From positions 62,001-126,000 of the forward strand of contig CAYJIS010000002.1 in NCBI GenBank assembly GCA_964370315.1: a stretch of 64,000 nucleotides of DNA. Reading direction: 5' to 3'. The notes under the pieces were generated by a model that had not been told where the DNA came from, did no database searches, and saw nothing but the letters and a program-made list of their open reading frames with translations. The translations under genes and the position numbers were made by a program. The DNA comes from CAYJFX01 sp964370315 (GTDB lineage Bacteria; Spirochaetota; Spirochaetia; Treponematales; Treponemataceae). Positions 1 to 8,016 of this stretch are shown here, one piece after another; the stretch's first letter is position 1; the number at the start of each line of letters is the position of its first letter.

Positions 1-464
1 TCTAGAACTTCTGACATTTGCCCTTTAACAAGCTTCCCATATACATCTCCATTTACTGTTAACACAGGAGCAAGCCCGCAGCAGCCAATGCATCGTACTG
101 GTTCAACAGAAAACAATCCATCTGCAGTTGCTGCATCTTCAGGATCAAGTCCAAGAAGATCTCTCGCTTCATCAATAAGGTCTTGCCCACCTTTTAGATA
201 ACAAGCTGTTCCTAAGCAAACACTAATTCTGTTTTTACCGGGTTTTTTTGTTTTAAAGAAATGATAGAAAGACATAACACCATACACTCTCGCCAAGTGA
301 CTTCCTGTTCTGTCTGCAACTGCCTGAGCTGCTTCTTTAGAAATATAACCTTGTTCTTCCTGAACTCTATGAAGAACCATGATTAGATTGCCTGGCTTTT
401 CGTTCCATTCGTCAATAAAAGCCTCAAGCTCTTTTGAAAAGCCAGCATCCGTCATCTGTGCCAT
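1..464 (-). CDS. NuoE/HydC-like [2Fe-2S] thioredoxin-fold subunit, 3' end outside window
   Basis: This is the 24-kDa subunit type found in NADH dehydrogenase and in electron-bifurcating [FeFe] hydrogenases; it holds one [2Fe-2S] cluster. The first 154 residues are visible. Four ligand cysteines are present in the family pattern: Cys83 and Cys88 (C-x4-C, in VCLGTAC) and Cys125 and Cys129 (C-x3-C, in CIGCC). The N-terminal helical part (DEWNEKPGNLIMVLHRVQ, then QGYISKEAAQAVA) is also typical. The start ATG (464-462) follows an AGGAG site. The gene runs off the left edge, so the partner genes, which would decide between complex I and hydrogenase, cannot be seen. Family assignment is firm; the complex is not. 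Confidence 0.88.
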   Translation of the reverse strand, partial: MAQMTDAGFSKELEAFIDEWNEKPGNLIMVLHRVQEEQGYISKEAAQAVADRTGSHLARVYGVMSFYHFFKTKKPGKNRISVCLGTACYLKGGQDLIDEARDLLGLDPEDAATADGLFSVEPVRCIGCCGLAPVLTVNGDVYGKLVKGQMSEVL

Positions 465-565
465 ATAACTCTCCTTTAATGTATATTTTTTTATCTTTTC
501 TATAGTATAGCTATCTTATCTTATTTAGTCAAGGTTATAAATTGGCTATAATGATTAACTGTCTC

Positions 566-1285
566 TTACCACTCAAGATTAAGATTTATTTCTGAAGTAT
601 TAACCAAAAAGCTTAAAAGAGAAATATCTACTCTTGCGGTGTTTTCAGAATATTTAATTTCACCAATTGTTTCTGGATAAAGCTGTGCATTTTTAATACT
701 TTTTGGAACCTCCATATCAAAAGAAATGATACTATCGGTTAAGTCTTCTAGTATTGCAGGGCCATAAATAGAGCTCATAAAAGAAAGATACTCTTCTTCG
801 CTCATTTTTTCTCCTGTAAAAACAGGCGCCATAAGCAACTCAAGATAAACAAGGTTTTCACTTCCCATTAAAGAAAGAAGGGCATCTAATGTTTCGTTAT
901 TAATATGCAAATCCATCTTTCCACCAGCAGAAGTGTTTTCAAAAGCAATTAACTGGTCTCCAGTTGGAACAATTTCATTTATATCTTTTATTTTTCCAGA
1001 AAGCATAATATCAGCCGTTCCTACGGATGAAACACTTACTAAATCGATTTCTGACATCTCAAAACTTTTTTCGATAACACTTTTATCAAAAACACTCACA
1101 GATTGCCCCGCACCAGCAAAAGAGCGAATCAAACTTTCAACATTTTTACTCGCGGTTGTTTTGTACGAAAAATCTGCTGCTGAGCTTTCGTTTATCGACA
1201 CAGTTGCATTTGTTGTGCAAGAAAGAAAAACAATCCCTGCAAATAAAAGAATAAAACTATTTTTCAAAACATTATTTTTTTTCAT
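566..1285 (-). CDS. Hypothetical lipoprotein, 239 aa
   Basis: I do not recognise a family. The N-terminus is a lipoprotein signal: basic MKKNN, a hydrophobic stretch, then the lipobox LSC with Cys at about residue 23, so the mature protein is probably lipid-anchored and periplasmic or outer-membrane facing. The rest is soluble, Ser-rich, and has no further membrane segment. An AAGGAT site precedes the ATG. It reads in the same direction as the NlpC/P60 gene just upstream (35-base gap), so the two may be cotranscribed. No catalytic motif is evident. Confidence 0.75.
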   Translation of the reverse strand: MKKNNVLKNSFILLFAGIVFLSCTTNATVSINESSAADFSYKTTASKNVESLIRSFAGAGQSVSVFDKSVIEKSFEMSEIDLVSVSSVGTADIMLSGKIKDINEIVPTGDQLIAFENTSAGGKMDLHINNETLDALLSLMGSENLVYLELLMAPVFTGEKMSEEEYLSFMSSIYGPAILEDLTDSIISFDMEVPKSIKNAQLYPETIGEIKYSENTARVDISLLSFLVNTSEINLNLEW

Positions 1286-1320
1286 ACCAATCCTTATTCT
1301 CCACTAGTACATATTACTAA

Positions 1321-2385
1321 CTAAAAAAAACTTGACCCACCAAAGGTTAAACGAACCCCGGTAGAAAAAACAAGCCCAGCAACAATAGAGTGTCCTATCG
1401 GCAGGGCAGAATTATCAGTTTTATTAAAAACGGTCCATGCAACATCTTGTACAAAAGACAGTCCCACTTTATCAATCGTTGCACTTGGACTCTGCCACGA
1501 AAAACCAAGTATTCCAGGAAAAACGGATGAACTTATTCGCTGCGAGTTTCCAATTAATTTAGGGTTGCCAAATGTTAACACAGGCCCTGCATAGAGGCGA
1601 AACCCATACGGAACCGAAACGGTAAAGTGAATCGGCACTTGAACAATCCCCATCCTAGGCTCAAATCGAAGTTCAAGCCCAATACCTGGCTGAGTAACCC
1701 ATCCAGTATATTTTATATGCGCTTGCAATGAAGCGCCCCTTATATTGAACAAAAAACTATCGGTGCTATAGAAATTCCATAACATGGTTGCACTAAAATC
1801 AATAGTTGTGTCATCGAGAAAATCTTGTAAATCATGTTGTGGCACCGTAGAACCATCCGGCATGGTAGGCTCCACTTTTTCTACAGGAGGTACATCTTCA
1901 ACAGGAAGAGAGGCAGGCAAAAACTGGCCAACACCAGCATATGAATTTTTCCATGTTGTTTGTTTTAAAGAAGAAACAATAACCCCTGTATTAGGCCCGT
2001 CACTCGCTGAATGAATAAATTGTTCATTTCCAATATAAATACCTGCATGCGAAACGCTATTTCCAACCGTTACAAAAAAAAGAACATCTCCGACTTCCTT
2101 TTTTTCATTAGGAACAATACGCATAAAACCATACATAGCCTCAACCGTCCTAGGAAGCTGAATGCCAACAGAATTACGAACTGTTGTGTAAATAAACCCA
2201 GAACAATCCATCCCCGAAGTCGTTGTACCTCCCCATGCATAAGGAACCCCAACATATTTTTTTGCTTCAGTTACAACTTTTTGGCGAAGCGCAATAGCAT
2301 CTTCTTGAGCTGCCTGTGAATAAAGAGGAAAAGATAGTACAATAAAAAAAAGTATGGCAAAGAAACCATATTTGGTATATTTCAT
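1321..2385 (-). CDS. NlpC/P60 peptidoglycan hydrolase with C-terminal beta-barrel-like domain
   Basis: Residues 1-25 form a signal peptide. Residues about 30-155 are an NlpC/P60 cysteine peptidase domain, which cuts peptide stems of peptidoglycan: the nucleophile Cys lies in GTTTSGMDCSGF and the catalytic His in SVSHAGIYIG. A Pro/Glu-rich linker (about 160-190) follows. The last 160 residues alternate polar and hydrophobic residues in strand-like runs and end in ...GSSFF, a terminal aromatic as in outer-membrane barrel proteins. That the tail is a barrel is inference; the peptidase domain is clear. Only a weak AGAAG site precedes the ATG. The gene is divergent from rsmE. Confidence 0.85.
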   Translation of the reverse strand: MKYTKYGFFAILFFIVLSFPLYSQAAQEDAIALRQKVVTEAKKYVGVPYAWGGTTTSGMDCSGFIYTTVRNSVGIQLPRTVEAMYGFMRIVPNEKKEVGDVLFFVTVGNSVSHAGIYIGNEQFIHSASDGPNTGVIVSSLKQTTWKNSYAGVGQFLPASLPVEDVPPVEKVEPTMPDGSTVPQHDLQDFLDDTTIDFSATMLWNFYSTDSFLFNIRGASLQAHIKYTGWVTQPGIGLELRFEPRMGIVQVPIHFTVSVPYGFRLYAGPVLTFGNPKLIGNSQRISSSVFPGILGFSWQSPSATIDKVGLSFVQDVAWTVFNKTDNSALPIGHSIVAGLVFSTGVRLTFGGSSFF

Positions 2386-2442
2386 AATGCTTCTATATTA
2401 TCGGCGATTTTAAAGAAAGTCACAAGTACCCACACCCCTTTA

Positions 2443-2471
2443 TTGCAAATTCTCAAGAAAAACGGTATAGT
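2443..2471 (+). promoter_or_regulatory. Promoter of rsmE, probably giving a leaderless mRNA
   Basis: TTGCAA (2443-2448), a spacer of exactly 17, and TATAGT (2466-2471). The -10 ends 7 bases before the ATG at 2479, so transcription should start at or next to the A of the ATG. The TTG that could be read as an upstream start codon is the first half of the -35 box. Confidence 0.7.
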
Positions 2472-2478
2472 TATAGAA

Positions 2479-3216
2479 ATGAATATTGTTCTTTTTTCAA
2501 AACGTGATAATTGCTTTTTTTCTCTTGATGACGAGCGCTCAATTCATATTCTTTCTGTCTTAAAAAAACAAGAAGGAAGCACCTTTGAAGCTGGAATAGA
2601 AAACGGCTCAGCCGGAGAAGCACTTATTACAAAAATTACAGAACAAGGAATTTTTTTTGATTTTAAGCCAACCTCGGATGGAAAACCCCTTTTTCCTATA
2701 GAAATGATTATTGGCTTTGTTCGACCAATTCAGTTAAAAAGGATTTTTAGAGATATTGCAAGCTTGGGTGTTCAAAAAATTCACTTAGTAGGAACAGACC
2801 TTGGAGAAAAATCATATATGAATTCAAAATTAGTTGAAAGAGGAACGGCATACAATGCTCTAAAAGAAGGTAGCATACAAGCTAAAAGCACACACATACC
2901 ACAATTATTTATTCATGCATCAGTAAAAGATTGTCTAAATTCGCTTTCTTTAAAAACCAATGATGTTACTGTCTGCCTTGATAACATAGATTCAACAACA
3001 TCTCTTTTTAAACACCTTCAAAAAAATACAGCTCAAACTGTTTATGCTGCAATTGGCAGTGAACGTGGCTGGAGTGAAAATGAAAGGGCTCTCTTTAACA
3101 AAAAAGGATTTATCCTTTGTGGAATGGGAAAAAGAGTTCTTCGAACAGAAACCGCAACAACAGTTGCTCTGAGCATTATATTACAATCCATGGGAGAACT
3201 AGATGAACCAAGATAG
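2479..3216 (+). CDS. rsmE: 16S rRNA m3U1498 methyltransferase RsmE
   Basis: RsmE is a SPOUT-class enzyme that methylates U1498 of 16S rRNA. The hallmark C-terminal SAM-binding knot is present: IGSERGWSENE, then GFILCGMGKRVLRTETA and a final helix. The N-terminal PUA-like part (HILSVLKK, for HLxxVLR) also fits, and 245 aa is the usual length. I chose ATG 2479 over the in-frame TTG at 2443 because that TTG is part of a -35 box and the protein starts naturally at MNIVLF. There is no Shine-Dalgarno site, consistent with leaderless translation. The 3' end overlaps the next gene by 14 bases. Confidence 0.93.
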   Translation: MNIVLFSKRDNCFFSLDDERSIHILSVLKKQEGSTFEAGIENGSAGEALITKITEQGIFFDFKPTSDGKPLFPIEMIIGFVRPIQLKRIFRDIASLGVQKIHLVGTDLGEKSYMNSKLVERGTAYNALKEGSIQAKSTHIPQLFIHASVKDCLNSLSLKTNDVTVCLDNIDSTTSLFKHLQKNTAQTVYAAIGSERGWSENERALFNKKGFILCGMGKRVLRTETATTVALSIILQSMGELDEPR

Positions 3217-4006
3217 AGTTAAAGAAATACTATTAGATATCAAAAATACAAACCTTGAGTTTTCTCTCATATTTACAGGAAAAGAAAGCAAGCGTGTAAA
3301 CGGATTATACAAACCTGAAAGCAAAGAAATTCTTTTACATAACAAAAATTTTACCACTGATAATCAACTTATCTATACTGCTATTCATGAATATGCTCAC
3401 CATATAATGAATGAACAAATACTAGACAGATCTGCAGGACTTGAGCATCTAAAAGGCAGGGCTCATACAATAGATTTTTGGGCAACTTTTCACCAATTAT
3501 TAAACATAGCAGAAGAAAAAGGTTATTATGTAATGGGATTAGAAGAATGTCCAGAACTTGCAGAACTCACAGAAAATATTCGAAAAAATTACCTTGAAAA
3601 AAATGGCCTTTTGATGCAAGAATTTGGACAATTATTATCAAAAGCTCATCAACTATGTATTGAAGCGCATATACGCTATGAGGACTATATAGATCGCTGC
3701 TTAAAAATACCACGACAGGCTGCCAAAAACATAAGCAAAGTAGGAGCAGTAGAGATTAATCCTTCCATAGGGTATGAAAACATGAAAATAATTGCCTCAA
3801 TGGCTTCTGCAGATAAGCGTGCCTTAGCTCAGGAAGAACTTCTATCAGGAAAAAGCCCAGACACCGTTCGCTTTTCAATGAAAAAACCTTCTCCAGAAGT
3901 AGACCCAAAAGAAAGTCTCGAAAAAGAAAAAATACGGCTAGAAAAAACAATAGTACAGTTAACTAATAAACTCGAAATGGTGGAGGAAAAACTTGCAAAT
4001 TTCTAA
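3203..4006 (+). CDS. HExxH-containing putative metallopeptidase with C-terminal coiled coil
   Basis: The centre of the N-terminal half carries HEYAHH, a zinc-metallopeptidase type HExxH motif placed in a helix after a beta-strand (QLIYTAIHEYAHHIM). The preceding segment GLYKPESKEILLHNKNF resembles the strand region before the helix in IrrE/SprT-like minimal peptidases. A third metal ligand is not obvious; a candidate is HTIDFWATFHQLL about 35 residues on. The last 40 residues are a charged coiled coil. There is no signal peptide, so it is cytoplasmic. It is translationally coupled to rsmE and overlaps the next gene by 14 bases. The substrate is unknown. Confidence 0.7.
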   Translation: MNQDRVKEILLDIKNTNLEFSLIFTGKESKRVNGLYKPESKEILLHNKNFTTDNQLIYTAIHEYAHHIMNEQILDRSAGLEHLKGRAHTIDFWATFHQLLNIAEEKGYYVMGLEECPELAELTENIRKNYLEKNGLLMQEFGQLLSKAHQLCIEAHIRYEDYIDRCLKIPRQAAKNISKVGAVEINPSIGYENMKIIASMASADKRALAQEELLSGKSPDTVRFSMKKPSPEVDPKESLEKEKIRLEKTIVQLTNKLEMVEEKLANF

Positions 4007-4979
4007 AAACAGCAAACCTATCCTAATTAGTTTTTTCTTTTTGCCCTTGTTCTTATTTTCACAAAGTGTTCAACCTCCGACAATCCCTACAATAACAGTT
4101 CCCTCTGTTGCAGCACCAACTATGCCAAATGCGCCTATTGTTACCACACCCACTCTTTCCGAGTCTTCAATTCCGCAGATTCCTGCGATACCAACAATAA
4201 CAACCCCTTCGCCAAGTAACTCAACATCGACTATTAATCCAAACTTAGAAGAAAGCAATCTCCCAGAGAATTCTACAATACGAACCACAACGACAACAAG
4301 CAGTCCGCAAGGCACAACGATTCCAAGCAGTTTAACATCAGAACTAAGTGCAACGGCCATAGAAACACTATCAACCCTTTTTTCAAATGATACAAACGCA
4401 ATAGGGGAAAATCCTCTCGCAAGCATATCTTCTTTGAGTGGCTTATCTTCTTTATTAGACACTAACCAGACCACAAACACAACAGGGGCTAATACCGTTT
4501 CAACAAATGCCTTGCTGCAAGAAGTGCTCACAAAACTTCAGGAACTTGAAGCAAGGATAGACACAACACAAACCACTGCGAGTTCTAAAAATAATACCCC
4601 TATACAAAACTCATCTTCAATTTTGCGTTTCTCAGCTTCATACGGTCAAAACAATGAATCACAAAACATATTAAATTCGATAAAGAAAGTTTATATTTCT
4701 AAACCTGAAAAAGATGGAACATTTTTACTTACCTGCGATAGAGTCTATGCGGTCGCAAATACTGTCTATCAAGAAACATTCTATATGCTATTTAAATCAG
4801 TAAAATCCGATACATTTGAAGTTGCCTTAAGCGCACAAGGAAAAGATACTAACTCTGTTTTACAACAAATTGCACTAGACTCACCTTTTAGTGCAACAAG
4901 AACAGGAAACCTTGTATCAATTAACATTTACAATAGTAAACAACAACTAGAAGTCCTGTTAGATATAGACTTTAACTAA
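3993..4979 (+). CDS. Secreted Pro/Thr/Ser-rich hypothetical protein
   Basis: I do not recognise a family. The start is a TTG at 3993 with GGAGG six bases upstream, a convincing pair; no ATG fits as well. Residues 1-24 form a signal peptide ending near LFSQS. Residues 25-120 are low complexity with repeated P-T-I / T-P-T units (TIPTITVPSVAAPTMPNAP), a likely extended periplasmic or surface linker. A short coiled coil (LLQEVLTKLQELEARID) follows, then a compact C-terminal domain of about 110 residues. It lies between the HExxH gene and rsmG in one operon. Confidence 0.75.
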   Translation: MQISKNSKPILISFFFLPLFLFSQSVQPPTIPTITVPSVAAPTMPNAPIVTTPTLSESSIPQIPAIPTITTPSPSNSTSTINPNLEESNLPENSTIRTTTTTSSPQGTTIPSSLTSELSATAIETLSTLFSNDTNAIGENPLASISSLSGLSSLLDTNQTTNTTGANTVSTNALLQEVLTKLQELEARIDTTQTTASSKNNTPIQNSSSILRFSASYGQNNESQNILNSIKKVYISKPEKDGTFLLTCDRVYAVANTVYQETFYMLFKSVKSDTFEVALSAQGKDTNSVLQQIALDSPFSATRTGNLVSINIYNSKQQLEVLLDIDFN

Positions 4980-4991
4980 TAAAAGGAATAC

Positions 4992-5672
4992 ATGAAAAAC
5001 AAACTTAAAGAAGGCTTAGAAAGCATAGGAATTTATGACACCACAAAAGCAGAAAAACTTTTTCAGTATGCAAAAGAACTGGAGTTATCAAGTGAAGAAT
5101 TTGGTCTAAGCACTATTGTTGATATAGAAGAAATAATAGTTAGGCATATCTTTGACAGTCTTGTTGCTGTTCCACATATACAAAGCATAAAAACCAAAAT
5201 GCTCTTAAAAGAACCTCTTAAAAAAAGTGACTTTACTATTGCAGATATAGGCTCTGGCGGAGGAATTCCTGGCATCCCTCTTTCTATTATTCTTGACGAC
5301 ACCAACTTTGTTTTAGCCGAAAGAATGACAAAACGCTGCTCTTTTTTATCACGATGCAAAGAAAATCTACAGTTAAAAAATGTTTCCATTGAAACAATAG
5401 AAGCAGAAAGAATAGCACAAAAAAGATTTGATATTTGTGTTTTTAGAGCTTTTCGCCCGCTAGATAAAAAAATGACTCGCGTGCTTCTTCGAATATTAAA
5501 AGAAGACGGGAGCCTTGTCGCATATAAAGCGAAAAAAGAAAAAATAACAGAAGAAATGTCCTCTATCCAACAATGGGTGCAAAGCTATGAGGTTATTCCC
5601 CTGCAAGTACCTTTTTTAGAAAATCATGAACGCCATCTTGTTGTAATAAAAAAACCTAATAGTAATAATTAG
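4992..5672 (+). CDS. rsmG: 16S rRNA m7G527 methyltransferase RsmG
   Basis: RsmG (GidB) uses SAM to make N7-methylguanosine at G527 of 16S rRNA. The Rossmann motif I is clear (IADIGSGGGIPGIPL), followed by VLAERMTKRCSFLSRC and RAFRPLDKKM, all diagnostic. The length of 226 aa is normal. An AAAGGAA site precedes the ATG. It is the last gene of the rsmE-rsmG cluster, so two small-subunit rRNA methylases flank two uncharacterised proteins. Its stop is one base from the stop of the convergent TPR gene. Confidence 0.93.
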   Translation: MKNKLKEGLESIGIYDTTKAEKLFQYAKELELSSEEFGLSTIVDIEEIIVRHIFDSLVAVPHIQSIKTKMLLKEPLKKSDFTIADIGSGGGIPGIPLSIILDDTNFVLAERMTKRCSFLSRCKENLQLKNVSIETIEAERIAQKRFDICVFRAFRPLDKKMTRVLLRILKEDGSLVAYKAKKEKITEEMSSIQQWVQSYEVIPLQVPFLENHERHLVVIKKPNSNN

Positions 5673-5673
5673 T

Positions 5674-7020
5674 TTAACTCGCTGCAACCTTATTGAACAA
5701 CTTTAACAAAGCCTCTTTGTCAATCAAGTCAATAGGGCGCCCCTCCACAAATTTTTTGGTATCACTTGTAAAGCTTCCTGCAGTAAAACAAATACCCCTT
5801 CCAGCTTTTAAATCCCGAATTCTCCCATGAAAATCACGAATAACAAATTCCCCAGTAACACCTGTATTTCTGTAGAACCTAAAAACCACATAATCTTCCC
5901 ACTTTGCGGTTTCAATTTCGGCTTGTATTTCAACTACATCGGGCTTTGCATCCATACCAATAATTTTAACTTGAGAATTAGCATAAAAAGATGAAACAAT
6001 TTTTCTACACATCGCTAAAAATTCACTACTCCCTGAAACCAAGTATGTTTTTAGGCTTGCATTTTGATTCATTTCTTGGTAGCGCGAAATAAGTGCGTTT
6101 GTATCTTTGTATCCAGGGCTTGATGCATTTACTATTTGTAATAAACTTAAGGCCTCAGAGATATTATTTGTTTGTAAATAGGTTTGCGCTAAATTATATC
6201 TAATCGAAGTAAGTATATCTAAAGGAACATCCGTATGTTTTAATCCAATTTCATAATCTTTTACCGCTTTTTCATACTGCTTTTGCTTTTCATGAGCAGC
6301 ACCTGCGTATAAACAGGCCTTCGCCCCAAATTCTGGATCAGCACGCAAATGTGAAAAAACAGGTAAAGATTTATCGATTCTGCCACAATGATATAAAGAT
6401 TCTGCCATGGAAAATAAAACTTTTTTGTTCTCTGGATTAGTTTCAAAAGCAACTTTTAAATGAGGAAAAGCTTGTTTGTAAGCTTGCTGTTGATGAAGAG
6501 CAAGTCCTAAATACTCATGAACAAGAGCATTTTCTCTGTTAAGGGCGAGGGCTTTATTAAAAAACGGAATCGCTTTTTCTGCCTGGTTATCGCTCAGGTA
6601 TACCTGACCTAAATAAAAATTTATTTCAAAGTTATCAGGCATCTTGCTTCGCGCTATTAGTAAGTTTTTAAAAGCTGCTTCGACTCTTTTTGTTTTTAAG
6701 GCACATACACCAGCTTTATATGAAGCATTTGTAATATCAACCTCTGGATTCAGAGGAGCAACTTCAATAAGAGTATTAAATAAGTCTAAAGCTTTTTCCC
6801 ATTCATTTTCTTCAAAATATAATTCTGCAAGAGGCAATAACCCACGGGGATTACGTTGATCTTGTTTTAATTTTTTTTGTGCCTCTTTAATAAGAGCTTG
6901 CCTGGATTTTCTATTCTTAGCACCCTGTGTCTTGGGGTTTTTTGAGGCTGTCGTAAAAAAAACTATAAAAGCCGCTATTACAACCGCAGCAGCAATTATT
7001 ATTGGAACAATAAAATTCAT
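5674..7020 (-). CDS. Membrane-anchored TPR protein with degenerate Mrr-like C-terminal domain
   Basis: Residues 1-25 are a single N-terminal membrane helix (IVPIIIAAAVVIAAFIVFF). Residues about 45-320 hold TPR helices (for example AEKAIPFFNKALALNRENALVHEYLGLAL). Residues about 330-448 resemble the Mrr restriction-endonuclease fold: GRGICFTAGSFTSDTKKFV followed by PIDLIDKEALLKLF matches the end of that domain. The catalytic D...QxK signature is not seen; the expected strand reads VVFRFYR, so nuclease activity is doubtful. It reads divergently from era. The ATG has no Shine-Dalgarno site and the promoter predicts a leader of about 3 bases. Confidence 0.8.
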   Translation of the reverse strand: MNFIVPIIIAAAVVIAAFIVFFTTASKNPKTQGAKNRKSRQALIKEAQKKLKQDQRNPRGLLPLAELYFEENEWEKALDLFNTLIEVAPLNPEVDITNASYKAGVCALKTKRVEAAFKNLLIARSKMPDNFEINFYLGQVYLSDNQAEKAIPFFNKALALNRENALVHEYLGLALHQQQAYKQAFPHLKVAFETNPENKKVLFSMAESLYHCGRIDKSLPVFSHLRADPEFGAKACLYAGAAHEKQKQYEKAVKDYEIGLKHTDVPLDILTSIRYNLAQTYLQTNNISEALSLLQIVNASSPGYKDTNALISRYQEMNQNASLKTYLVSGSSEFLAMCRKIVSSFYANSQVKIIGMDAKPDVVEIQAEIETAKWEDYVVFRFYRNTGVTGEFVIRDFHGRIRDLKAGRGICFTAGSFTSDTKKFVEGRPIDLIDKEALLKLFNKVAAS

Positions 7021-7029
7021 ACTATATAT

Positions 7030-7058
7030 ATTATGCCCTTATTCATTATTTCTGTCAA
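7030..7058 (-). promoter_or_regulatory. Promoter of the TPR/Mrr-like gene
   Basis: On the minus strand: TTGACA (7058-7053), spacer 17, CATAAT (7035-7030), then 9 bases to the ATG at 7020. The predicted leader is only about 3 bases. Confidence 0.6.
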
Positions 7059-7079
7059 TGCATTTTAATCCTATACTCA

Positions 7080-7108
7080 TAGACTACTACCCATTTTTAC
7101 TGTATACT
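7080..7108 (+). promoter_or_regulatory. Promoter of era, probably leaderless
   Basis: TAGACT (7080-7085, four of six -35 bases), spacer 17, TATACT (7103-7108), then 7 bases to ATG 7116. No Shine-Dalgarno site. A second TATACT at 7110-7115 abuts the ATG and would be too close to serve a start there. Confidence 0.6.
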
Positions 7109-7115
7109 ATATACT

Positions 7116-8006
7116 ATGAGTACAAAAACAGCAGTTGTTGCCATTATAGGCCGACCTTCAGCAGGAAAGTCAACTTTTTTAAACACCGCAAGTGGAGAAA
7201 AAATTTCTATTGTTTCTGAAATTCCACAAACTACAAGGAATGCCGTTAAGGGCATTGTAAACACATCCTTTGGGCAGCTTGTGTTTATTGATACCCCTGG
7301 GTACCATAATTCAGAAAAAAAGCTTAACTTAAAATTAAAAACAATTACACAAGACCAGCTCTCAGACGCAGACCTTATTTTGTACATGCTCGATTCAACA
7401 AGACCCGCTGGTGAGGAAGAAAAACTCACCGCAGAATTAATTTTACCCTTTACAGAGAAAACCGTCATTGGCATAAATAAAATTGATGACAAACATTCAA
7501 AGGCCTCTCTTTGTAGAACATTCATTGAAAAAACATTTGAAAACTTCCCTGAAAGCCGTGCATTAGAAATTTCTGCAAAAGAAGACACTGGTATAAACGA
7601 GCTTTTAAAAGCTTTATATGATCTTGCACCTGAAGCACCTAATTTATACCCAGAAGAATACTATACCGACCAAGAAGTAGATTTTCGCATTGCAGAAATT
7701 GTAAGAGAGCAAGCAATAAATCGCCTTAGGGATGAAATTCCCCACTCTATTTATGTAGATATTTCTGACATGGAATGGAGAAAAAATGGCAAAGAGCTTT
7801 GGGTGCGTGCCTTTTTAGTGGTAGAAAGAGAAAGTCAAAAAGGCATGGTAATTGGAAAAGGTGCAACTATGATTAGAACAATCCGTGTAGAATCCATTAA
7901 AGAACTTAGAAAACTTTTTGACTATAGAATTGACCTTGACTTACAAGTTAAAGTAAATAAAAACTGGCGCAAAAAAGATGGTGTGCTAACAAAAATACTC
8001 CGCTAA
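7116..8006 (+). CDS. era: GTPase Era
   Basis: Era is an essential GTPase in 30S ribosome assembly. Motifs in order: G1 GRPSAGKST, G2 region TTRNAVKG, G3 DTPGYH, G4 NKID, G5 near EISAKED. The C-terminal KH RNA-binding domain is intact (GMVIGKGATMIRTIR, then LQVKVNKNWRKKDG). The 296-aa length is standard. The start is fixed by the G1 motif near residue 10 and by the promoter immediately upstream. The next gene starts 10 bases after the stop. Confidence 0.96.
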   Translation: MSTKTAVVAIIGRPSAGKSTFLNTASGEKISIVSEIPQTTRNAVKGIVNTSFGQLVFIDTPGYHNSEKKLNLKLKTITQDQLSDADLILYMLDSTRPAGEEEKLTAELILPFTEKTVIGINKIDDKHSKASLCRTFIEKTFENFPESRALEISAKEDTGINELLKALYDLAPEAPNLYPEEYYTDQEVDFRIAEIVREQAINRLRDEIPHSIYVDISDMEWRKNGKELWVRAFLVVERESQKGMVIGKGATMIRTIRVESIKELRKLFDYRIDLDLQVKVNKNWRKKDGVLTKILR

Positions 8007-8016
8007 GGTTGTTTTC

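Noticed and set aside
933..1307. Plus-strand reading frame opposite the lipoprotein gene
   Set aside because: It is antisense to a gene with a clear signal peptide, has no Shine-Dalgarno site and no family likeness. Similar antisense frames throughout were left out.
1784..2319. Plus-strand reading frames opposite the NlpC/P60 gene
   Set aside because: They overlap conserved catalytic motifs of the opposite strand and look like composition artefacts.
2443..2478. In-frame TTG start for rsmE
   Set aside because: The TTG is the beginning of a TTGCAA -35 box with a 17-base spacer to TATAGT; the family starts at MNIVLF (2479).
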